DNA of 10,494 bases from Kineosphaera sp039812485 (lineage in GTDB: Bacteria > Actinomycetota > Actinomycetes > Actinomycetales > Dermatophilaceae), in the NCBI GenBank assembly GCA_039812485.1, contig JBDIAP010000134.1, positions 1 to 10,494 of the forward strand, read 5' to 3'. Below, in pieces: positions 1 through 4,481 of the stretch; position 1 is the stretch's first letter, and the number at the start of each line of letters is the position of its first letter. The position numbers were made by a program, and so were the translations under genes. The notes beneath the pieces were generated by a model. That model worked only from the letters and a program-made list of their open reading frames with translations, ran no database searches and had not been told where the DNA came from.

Positions 1-1
1 C

Positions 2-472
2 GTCGAGCACTCGGCCAACGTCGGCGCGCTGGAGGCGAGCTACCGCGCGCAGATCGAGGGGGCGCTGGAGCTGCGCGAACTGCGGCTGCGGCAGCTGCTG
101 CGGCCCGGGCGCACGCCGTCCGCGCTGCCGCTGAACGCCAACGTGCGCCAGGTGCAGGACCTCAGCCGACGCTCGGGCCACCTTCGGGTGCTGCTGCGCG
201 ACAAGGGCCGCTATCCCACGGTCGTCCACGTGCGCGACACCCTGTCCGCGACCGACATCAGCGAGCCGGCGCTCCCCTTCGCGCGGCCGACGTTCGAGTT
301 GGCCGGCGGCACGCTCGTGCACGAGGCCCTCGCGACGATGCGCGAGACGCAGAACCATCTCGTCGTCGTCACCGAGCAAGGCCGCCCGGTCGGTGTCGTC
401 ACGCTGTCGGACATCCTCACGCGCATCCTGCCGACCGCTGCGAAGGCCCAGGCGCCCCGCGCCGACGCATGA
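2..472 (+). CDS. CNNM/HlyC-type CBS-domain membrane protein, C-terminal part (5' truncated by the window)
   Basis: The reading frame is open from base 2 and stops with TGA at 470-472, so only the last 156 residues are visible. What is seen is a charged linker rich in Leu/Arg/Glu, followed by a CBS pair. The first CBS segment covers roughly bases 110-250. The second contains the typical ending in which a hydrophobic strand is followed by a Gly-rich turn and V-T-L-S-D-I-L (bases 370-430). In DUF21-CBS (CNNM/CorC/HlyC, formerly 'hemolysin') proteins this CBS pair senses nucleotides and sits on the cytoplasmic side of a membrane domain linked to Mg2+/divalent cation homeostasis. The DUF21 membrane domain would lie upstream, outside the window. 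No CorC_HlyC C-terminal domain follows; the protein ends about 15 residues after CBS2 in an Ala/Pro-rich tail. Any other CBS-pair protein is possible, but the linker and CBS layout favour the CNNM family. Confidence 0.75.
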   Translation, partial: VEHSANVGALEASYRAQIEGALELRELRLRQLLRPGRTPSALPLNANVRQVQDLSRRSGHLRVLLRDKGRYPTVVHVRDTLSATDISEPALPFARPTFELAGGTLVHEALATMRETQNHLVVVTEQGRPVGVVTLSDILTRILPTAAKAQAPRADA

Positions 473-476
473 TGGC

Positions 477-506
477 CTCAACCCGTCCGTAGGCGGACGG
501 GTTGAG
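477..506 (+). terminator. Perfect 13-bp hairpin after the CBS-protein gene
   Basis: CTCAACCCGTCCG at 477-489 is followed by the loop TAGG and by its exact reverse complement at 494-506. It starts 5 bases after the stop codon at 472 and ends before the ribosome binding site of the next gene. There is no U-tract, so it may be an actinobacterial U-less (I-shaped) terminator or a processing/stability hairpin in a polycistronic message rather than a canonical terminator. Confidence 0.65.
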
Positions 507-527
507 CGATCATCGACAGGAGTCCCC

Positions 528-725
528 ATGGCACAGAATCCGTCGCGCGAGCACGAGCCGACGTCGCTGGGCTGGATCTTCGGCGGCGTCCTCGGACTGC
601 TCGTCGCCGGATCCGGGCTCGTGGCCCGGCGGCTGCGGCGCCGCGACGCCCGCAGGGAGGTCGTCGTCGAGGAACTGCCGCTGCCCCCCACCGCGGCGCC
701 CGAGCGTCATCGCCGGGATTCATAG
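528..725 (+). CDS. Small single-span membrane protein, unknown function
   Basis: This 65-residue protein starts at ATG 528, preceded by AGGAG at 518-522 with a 5-base spacer, which decides this start over the longer open frame beginning further upstream. Residues 1-13 are polar. Residues 14-33 form one hydrophobic Gly-rich helix, immediately followed by a dense Arg cluster (RRLRRRDARR, 34-43), and then an acidic stretch and a Pro-rich, Arg-rich tail. By the positive-inside rule the C-terminus should be cytoplasmic. I do not recognise a family. It lies between the hairpin at 477-506 and the htrA-like gene, in the same direction, with 120 bases before the next start. The strong ribosome binding site and the coherent membrane topology argue that it is a real gene. 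Confidence 0.6.
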   Translation: MAQNPSREHEPTSLGWIFGGVLGLLVAGSGLVARRLRRRDARREVVVEELPLPPTAAPERHRRDS

Positions 726-830
726 CTCGCTCATAGCCACACCGCCATCCCGGGCTGGATTCGCACAGCAAACGTCCAGACTACCGACGCATGGTGATGA
801 GGAACTCGCATTCGCGTCCGTCCGCGTCCC

Positions 831-836
831 AGGAGG
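831..836 (+). promoter_or_regulatory. Ribosome binding site of the htrA-like gene
   Basis: AGGAGG lies 9 bases before ATG 846. It is a full Shine-Dalgarno match and fixes the start of the protease gene. I saw no convincing promoter in 726-830. Confidence 0.7.
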
Positions 837-845
837 CCGACACCC

Positions 846-2132
846 ATGAACAGCCAGTCCCCCGCCTCGCGCCCGACGGGCCCGACGCACGACACCACCG
901 AGCTGCCGACGACGCCGTCGCCGGACACGGGGCCGAGTGCACCGACCTCGACGGCCACCGCCCCGCCGCCGCGGCGCCGCCGCTGGAGCGAGATCGTCGC
1001 GACCGCCGCCATCGCGGCGCTCGTCGGCAGCGGGGCCACCCTCGCGGTGACGAACGCCACCGATGCCGGTGCGTCGAACCTCACCCCCGCCCCCTCCTCC
1101 AACCTCTCCGGTCCCGCCGCCGGCGACTCCGGCGCGGCGGGTGTCGTCTCGGAGGTCGACTGGTCGAAGGTCGCCGTCGCGGCCTCGCCGTCCGTCGTCG
1201 CCATCGCCGTGCAGAGCGCCCAGGGCGGCGACCAGGGCTCGGGCGTCGTCTGGGACTCGGCCGGCAACATCGTCACCAACAACCACGTCGTCGCCTCCGC
1301 GGGCAAGGGCGGCACCGTGCAGGTGCGGCTCGGCGCCCAGACGACCTACGAGGCCAAGGTCGTGGGCGTCGACCCGACGACGGACCTCGCGGTCGTGCGC
1401 CTCGTCAACCCGCCCAAGGACCTGCGGCCCATCGGTCGGGAGAAGGCGGGCACGCTCTCGGTCGGCGACCCCGTCATGGCACTGGGCAACCCGCTCGGCC
1501 TGTCCGGCACGGTGACGACCGGCATCGTCAGCGCCCTCGACCGACCGGTGACGACGCAGGCCGTGACCTCCGACCAGCAGTCGGGGCCGTTGCAGTCGCC
1601 CGCCGCCCAGGACAGTCAGGTCGTCGTCACCAACGCCATCCAGACGAGCGCGGCGATCAACCCCGGCAACAGCGGCGGCGCCCTCGTCGATGCCACCGGC
1701 AAGCTCGTCGGCATCAACTCCTCGATCGCCTCGCTGAGCTCGGGATCGAACTCGGGGCAAGCGGGCAGCATCGGCATCGGCTTCGCGATCCCCATCGGTG
1801 AGGTGGCCACCGTCGCCGACCAGCTCATCAGCAACGGCTCGGCCCAGCACGCCAGCCTGGGCGTCAGCGTCGGGGACGCCCAGGTCACGCAGGGCGCGGC
1901 GACGATCTCGGGCGCCGGCATCCGGCAGGTCGTCGCGGGCTCGCCCGCCGCGGCCGCCGGGCTGCAGGCCGGCGACCTCGTCACCGCCGTCGACGGGCGG
2001 GCGATCGACGCCGCCGACGGGCTCGTCGGGGCCGTGCGCGGCAGCGCCGTCGGCAGCACGATCACGCTGACGGTCATCAACCAGAGCGGCCAGAGCCGCG
2101 AGGCCAAGGCGACGCTGACCGCCAAGTCCTGA
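846..2132 (+). CDS. htrA: HtrA/DegP-like serine protease, membrane-anchored, trypsin fold plus PDZ
   Basis: This 428-residue protein has the layout of actinobacterial HtrA proteins. Residues 1-41 are a Pro/Thr/Ser-rich cytoplasmic tail. RRRRW (43-47) precedes one membrane helix at about 49-69. A low-complexity spacer (70-104) leads to a trypsin-like domain (about 105-325) and one PDZ domain (about 335-425). The catalytic triad is visible: His147 in NNHVV, Asp180 in TTDLAVVR and Ser276 in NPGNSGGAL. PDZ features include the SLGV opening and the SPAAAAGLQAGDLVTAVDG carboxylate-binding/turn region. A roughly 25-residue Gln/Ser-rich insertion (about 235-260), typical of actinobacterial members, precedes the catalytic serine strand. 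The family degrades or refolds damaged extracytoplasmic proteins during envelope stress. The start is set by AGGAGG at 831-836. The gene appears monocistronic at its 3' end because a strong terminator follows. Identification of the family is secure; the physiological substrate is unknown. Confidence 0.95.
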   Translation: MNSQSPASRPTGPTHDTTELPTTPSPDTGPSAPTSTATAPPPRRRRWSEIVATAAIAALVGSGATLAVTNATDAGASNLTPAPSSNLSGPAAGDSGAAGVVSEVDWSKVAVAASPSVVAIAVQSAQGGDQGSGVVWDSAGNIVTNNHVVASAGKGGTVQVRLGAQTTYEAKVVGVDPTTDLAVVRLVNPPKDLRPIGREKAGTLSVGDPVMALGNPLGLSGTVTTGIVSALDRPVTTQAVTSDQQSGPLQSPAAQDSQVVVTNAIQTSAAINPGNSGGALVDATGKLVGINSSIASLSSGSNSGQAGSIGIGFAIPIGEVATVADQLISNGSAQHASLGVSVGDAQVTQGAATISGAGIRQVVAGSPAAAAGLQAGDLVTAVDGRAIDAADGLVGAVRGSAVGSTITLTVINQSGQSREAKATLTAKS

Positions 2133-2158
2133 CTCGGCGCCCGATTCGGCGCGCCCGA

Positions 2159-2197
2159 CCCCTCGCCGCGATCCGCCCGGATCGCGGCGAGGGGTTT
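2159..2197 (+). terminator. Rho-independent terminator of the htrA-like gene
   Basis: A perfect 16-bp stem, 2159-2174 (CCCCTCGCCGCGATCC) with 2179-2194, closes on a GCCC tetraloop and is followed by TTT. It lies 26 bases after the TGA of the protease gene. It has the canonical form with a short T-run, and is the clearest terminator in the window. Confidence 0.9.
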
Positions 2198-2231
2198 CGA
2201 GGGACGCCGCGACCGATCTGGCGCGGCCGCC

Positions 2232-2340
2232 GGGATATCGAGGATGTCCGGGATGTCGGGCAGCACGGGGATGTCAGGGAGCACGTGATGTCGGGGAATG
2301 TCGGGCAGCACGAGACGTCGGGGAGCACGGGGAGATCGGG
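2232..2340. repeat. Degenerate 18-bp (9+9) tandem repeat array
   Basis: The unit is approximately GGGATGTCGGGCAGCACG. Clear copies are at 2250-2267, 2268-2285 (GGGATGTCAGGGAGCACG), 2295-2312 (GGAATGTCGGGCAGCACG) and 2313-2329 (17 bases). A half unit lies at 2286-2294, and more decayed GGGATATCG/AGGATGTCC and GGAGATCGG units flank on both sides. Each unit is itself two related halves around 'GATGTCGGG' and 'CAGCACGGG'. The unequal phase (18, 18, 9, 18, 17) and lack of a ribosome binding site argue against a coding repeat. The array is intergenic, directly downstream of the htrA terminator. Its function is unknown; it could arise by slippage, or serve as a multi-site binding region. Confidence 0.8.
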
Positions 2341-2446
2341 AGGGGGATGCCGGGCGCGCAGGTGCGGGGCCGGGCGGTGGACCGCTTCCCCCCGCGCGTC
2401 GCGGTCAGTCCCCCTGAGTCGCTGTCGGACCGTCGCGCCGCCGCCT

Positions 2447-2561
2447 GAGGCCGCAACGTCGTACATCAACCAGCAGTTCAGGGTTTGATCGACGCACCTG
2501 ACCTGCGGGTTTGCATCCGCGTGTCGCGCCGAACCCGGTTGATGTACGACGTTGTGGCCTC
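2447..2561. repeat. Long inverted repeat: 25-bp arms, one mismatch, 65-nt centre
   Basis: The left arm, 2447-2471, begins GAGGCCGCAACGTCGTAC and ends ATCAACC. The right arm, 2537-2561, begins GGTTGATGTACGACGTTG and ends TGGCCTC. They are reverse complements at 24 of 25 positions, and the single difference gives a G-T wobble in RNA. Complementarity resumes inside as GGGTT (2481-2485) with AACCC (2532-2536), after a 9-nt bulge. It also extends outside for two more pairs beyond one mismatch. The centre carries no gene; it holds two related GGGTTTG segments (2481-2487, 2507-2513). It could be a dispersed palindromic element, a small non-autonomous mobile element, or a structured RNA. No target-site duplication was recognised. 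Confidence 0.85.
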
Positions 2562-2584
2562 CGGTCCGCCCGGGCGCGGTCGCC

Positions 2585-2609
2585 TTCGCGGATGCAAGGC
2601 GTCCGCGAA
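2585..2609 (-). terminator. Possible terminator hairpin of the arsC-like gene
   Basis: TTCGCGGA (2585-2592) pairs perfectly with TCCGCGAA (2602-2609) around a 9-nt loop, just downstream of the arsC-like stop codon at 2628-2630 on the minus strand. No U-tract follows. Bases 2587-2597 (CGCGGATGCAA) are also the exact reverse complement of 2511-2521 in the centre of the large inverted repeat, so the two structures could compete. Confidence 0.4.
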
Positions 2610-2627
2610 AGCGACAAACCGGGCGAA

Positions 2628-2981
2628 TCAGGCCAGGAAAGGCGCCACTCGCTCCTTGGGGCGCCCGATGATCGCCCGGTCGCCGCGGATGAGCACCGGT
2701 CGCTGCAGCAGACGGGGGTGCTCCAGCAGCACCGCGACGACCTGGTCAGCGGTCTGCACGTCGGCGTCGGTCAGCCCCGCGTCGCGAAACGCGGGGTCGC
2801 GCCGCACGAGATCGGTCGGGGCGTCCTCGAGCGCGGCGAGCACCCGCCGCAGGGTCGCCTCGTCGAGCGGCTCCTTGAGGTAGTCCACGACCTCGATGTC
2901 GGCGCCGAGGTCGCCCGCCACGGCGAGCGCGTGCCGCGAGGTCGAGCAGCGCGGATTGTGCAGGAGGGTCACGTCAGCCAT
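2628..2981 (-). CDS. arsC: ArsC-family arsenate reductase (glutaredoxin-coupled type)
   Basis: The 117-residue protein matches the E. coli plasmid/chromosomal ArsC family over its entire length. The conserved active-site loop HNPRCSTSR carries the nucleophile Cys12. The arginines that bind and release arsenate/arsenite fall at the family positions Arg60, Arg94 (in LLQRP) and Arg107 (in IIGRP). The fold is thioredoxin-like and cytosolic. In the family, Cys12 attacks arsenate and a glutaredoxin-type thiol resolves the intermediate. The related regulator Spx is unlikely because Cys12 is followed by Ser-Thr-Ser rather than a CXXC pair. No arsenite pump or ArsR regulator is nearby, so this may be an orphan ArsC/YfgD-type protein whose true substrate is uncertain. 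It begins at ATG 2979-2981, with only a weak GAGGG in front; see the possible leaderless promoter. Confidence 0.88.
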   Translation of the reverse strand: MADVTLLHNPRCSTSRHALAVAGDLGADIEVVDYLKEPLDEATLRRVLAALEDAPTDLVRRDPAFRDAGLTDADVQTADQVVAVLLEHPRLLQRPVLIRGDRAIIGRPKERVAPFLA

Positions 2982-2987
2982 GCCCTC

Positions 2988-2993
2988 ACCCTA
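2988..2993 (-). promoter_or_regulatory. Candidate -10 element (TAGGGT) of the arsC-like gene, giving a leaderless or near-leaderless message
   Basis: On the minus strand TAGGGT is followed by six bases (GAGGGC) and then the ATG, the spacing expected when transcription begins at the start codon. TAnnnT -10 boxes placed this way are common in leaderless actinobacterial genes. The -35 region (near 3011-3017, GACGAC) is weak, and it overlaps the upstream gene's terminator hairpin. The GAGGG could alternatively act as a short-spaced ribosome binding site. Confidence 0.35.
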
Positions 2994-3010
2994 GAGAGCC
3001 TCACGACACG

Positions 3011-3049
3011 CGTCGTCCCCCCGCCGCACAGGCCGGCGAGGGGACGACG
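3011..3049 (-). terminator. Terminator hairpin of the LytR_C gene
   Basis: Bases 3011-3025 pair with 3035-3049 (CGTCGTCCCC against GGGGACGACG, continuing inward) as a 15-bp stem with one mismatch (C3021 against A3039) and a 9-nt loop. It starts 21 bases after the stop codon at 3071 on the minus strand. There is no T-run, so it is either a U-less terminator or an mRNA 3' stabiliser. It separates the LytR_C gene from arsC. Confidence 0.65.
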
Positions 3050-3070
3050 AGCGATCCCGGTGATCCGCGC

Positions 3071-4087
3071 TCAGACCCCGGAGCAGGGGCGCGACACCGT
3101 CTCGGTGACCGTGGGCGGCTCGGGCGGCGGCGCCGGGATCGACGCGGCCGGCGCGAGGGCCGTGTAGTGGTTGCCGAGCACGAGATCGAGCGTCGTGTCG
3201 ATCTGGCGCCCGGTGACCTTGCCGTTCTTCGTCGCCGGGGCGACAGGCCGCGACACCTCGCGCAGCACGGCGCCCGGCACATGCGGCGCGAGCACCTCCG
3301 CCGCGGTCTTCGAGTCGGGGCCGTAGCGGATGACCGCGACGTCGTCGGGCAGGAAGCTGCCGTCGGGGTCGTTGCCGACCTTGCCCTCGGTGAAGCCTCG
3401 CGCGGCGAGCTCCTTGCCGACATCGGTGGCGAGCCCCGAGCGGAACGTCGTGTTGTAGACGTTGACCTTCAGCTCCTGCGCCCGCGGCGGCGGCGGCGCA
3501 GGCACCTCGGCGAGCCCGGCGAAGTCGCCGCCGATGACGAGGGTCACCGTCGTGCCCTTGCGCCCGTCGTCGAAGAGCCGCGCGTCCTTGACCTGCCCCG
3601 CGAGCAGCAGGGCTCCGTCGAGCCCCTCGTCGCCGTAGGCGATGTCGACCCGCGACTGCATGCCGCCGTCGCCCACCCCGGAGGCCTCGACGATCGCGAA
3701 CCCGCGCGTCGCCAGTTCCTTGGCGACTGTGCCGGCCCGCTTGTCGATGCCCGACGCGTTCAGCACGCGCACGTCGAACGAGTCACGCGCCGGCGCCTGC
3801 ACCACCTGCGGCGTGCATTCGCTGGCGTGACTGCTGCCCATGACCCCCAGCCCGTAGGCCGATGCCACCAGACCCGAACCCGCGATGAGCCCGGGCACCG
3901 TGACGAACGCTCCGATCCGCCACGCCCTGCTACCCCATGCTTTGCGCGCCCCGCCACGCGCCTTGCGACCGATCTCTGCGACGTCCACCGACGTCCGTCG
4001 ACGACCCACTCCTACCCAACCCCGAACCACGACTAGCGCTGTGCCCATGACGGGCGCGGCCGGATCCCACCAGCCGCCACCACCCAT
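3071..4087 (-). CDS. Membrane-anchored protein with two LytR_C domains
   Basis: The 338-residue open frame begins with a basic N-terminus, then one hydrophobic helix at about 57-83, a short spacer with one Cys (91), and two LytR_C-like modules. Module 1 (about 104-186) opens with DVRVLNASGIDKRAGTVAKEL. Module 2 (about 206-306) opens with KVNVYNTTFRSGLATDVGKEL. Both show the 'V-x-V-x-N-x-[ST]' strand, the 'R-x-G-[TL]-A' helix start and 'L-x-x-R-G-F'. A Pro/Thr-rich tail closes the protein. LytR_C domains usually follow the LCP catalytic domain of cell-wall glycopolymer ligases, or stand alone on a membrane anchor as here; their role is thought to lie at the cell wall. Nothing catalytic is visible. 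The start is uncertain: ATG 4087 (AGGA eight bases upstream), ATG 4048, or in-frame GTG codons nearer the helix are all possible. The downstream hairpin suggests a single-gene transcript. Confidence 0.82.
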   Translation of the reverse strand: MGGGGWWDPAAPVMGTALVVVRGWVGVGRRRTSVDVAEIGRKARGGARKAWGSRAWRIGAFVTVPGLIAGSGLVASAYGLGVMGSSHASECTPQVVQAPARDSFDVRVLNASGIDKRAGTVAKELATRGFAIVEASGVGDGGMQSRVDIAYGDEGLDGALLLAGQVKDARLFDDGRKGTTVTLVIGGDFAGLAEVPAPPPPRAQELKVNVYNTTFRSGLATDVGKELAARGFTEGKVGNDPDGSFLPDDVAVIRYGPDSKTAAEVLAPHVPGAVLREVSRPVAPATKNGKVTGRQIDTTLDLVLGNHYTALAPAASIPAPPPEPPTVTETVSRPCSGV

Positions 4088-4125
4088 CTTAAGGATCCTG
4101 GGTTACGACCCGGAGACGCGCGAAT

Positions 4126-4150
4126 AACGTTGTGGCACCGAAAGATTCCC
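4126..4150 (-). promoter_or_regulatory. Candidate ECF-sigma-type promoter of the LytR_C gene
   Basis: On the minus strand GGGAAT (4145-4150) is followed after 16 bases by GTT (4126-4128; CGTT at 4126-4129). This resembles ECF group promoters of the GGAA(T/C)...(C)GTT kind, such as those for SigR/SigE-like factors, though SigR prefers an 18-base spacer. A start near 4117 would leave a leader of about 30 bases before ATG 4087. The motif is short and could occur by chance. Confidence 0.25.
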
Positions 4151-4164
4151 AGGCTGCTCACAGG

Positions 4165-4186
4165 CCCCCGGGATACCCCCGGGGGG
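4165..4186 (-). terminator. GC-only hairpin directly after ptsH
   Basis: CCCCCGGG (4165-4172) pairs with CCCGGGGG (4178-4185) around a 5-nt loop, abutting the ptsH stop codon (4187-4189) on the minus strand. It marks the likely end of the fru/pts transcript. No T-run follows, so efficiency is uncertain. Confidence 0.55.
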
Positions 4187-4453
4187 TCAGGCGTCGAGGT
4201 CCTTCGCCACGAGTGCCGCGATCTCCTCGACCGCCGCCTCGTTGTCCGAGGTCACGACCACCTGGGAGCCGTTGGCGGCACCGAGCGTCATGATCATGAG
4301 CGCCGACGCGGCGTCGACCCCCTCGTCATCCTCGCCGCCCACGACCGTGAGCGTGATCTCGTCGTCGTACTTCTCCGCGGCCTCGGCGATGATCGCCGCG
4401 GGGCGGGCGTGCAGTCCGACGGCGGACCCGACGGTGACGGTCTTGCTGGCCAT
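4187..4453 (-). CDS. ptsH: HPr, phosphocarrier protein of the PTS
   Basis: This 88-residue cytosolic protein is full-length HPr. The phosphorylation site is His15 in V-G-L-H-A-R-P-A, which accepts phosphate from enzyme I and passes it to the EIIA part of FruA encoded just upstream. The helix-2 region A-S-A-L-M-I-M-T-L-G aligns Ser50 with Ser46 of Bacillus HPr, and the number is shifted by an acidic loop (GGEDDEG) about four residues longer. Ser46 is the HPr-kinase target in Firmicutes, but actinobacteria generally lack that regulatory pair, so the serine is probably not a control site here. ATG 4453 is preceded by GAGAGG at 8-base spacing. It lies 28 bases after the fruA stop codon and is the last gene of the operon, before a GC-rich hairpin. 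Confidence 0.97.
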   Translation of the reverse strand: MASKTVTVGSAVGLHARPAAIIAEAAEKYDDEITLTVVGGEDDEGVDAASALMIMTLGAANGSQVVVTSDNEAAVEEIAALVAKDLDA

Positions 4454-4481
4454 GGAGGATGCCTCTCTCGAACGGGAAGGA

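Larger units (their letters stand above)
2198..2627. other. Gene-free, repeat-rich intergenic region between convergent htrA-like and arsC-like genes
   Basis: The 430 bases between the htrA terminator and the arsC-like stop codon contain no open frame with a plausible ribosome binding site and actinobacterial codon bias. Short frames exist (for example plus strand 2285-2488) but are dominated by repeats and give Arg/Gly/Ser-rich low-complexity peptides. What it holds, from left to right, is the 18-bp tandem array (2232-2340), a long inverted repeat (2447-2561) and a shorter hairpin (2585-2609). Confidence 0.7.

Noticed and set aside
801..830. ECF-type promoter GGAACT upstream of the htrA-like gene
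   Set aside because: No CGTT-like -10 occurs at the right distance, and a start there would fall on the ribosome binding site.
720..1850. Long minus-strand open frame opposite the htrA-like gene
   Set aside because: Its translation is low-complexity Arg/Asp/Gly-rich, and the plus strand encodes a protease with intact catalytic triad and PDZ domain.
2232..2340. CRISPR array
   Set aside because: The units are adjacent and degenerate with no unique spacers, and no cas genes are present in the window.
2285..2488. 67-codon plus-strand open frame in the repeat-rich intergenic region
   Set aside because: It has no ribosome binding site, begins within the tandem array and ends within the inverted repeat; the peptide is Arg/Gly/Ser-rich without hydrophobic structure.
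2628..2981. Spx-type regulator rather than ArsC
   Set aside because: Spx proteins usually carry a CXXC switch near the N-terminus; here Cys12 is followed by Ser-Thr-Ser and all ArsC arginines are present.
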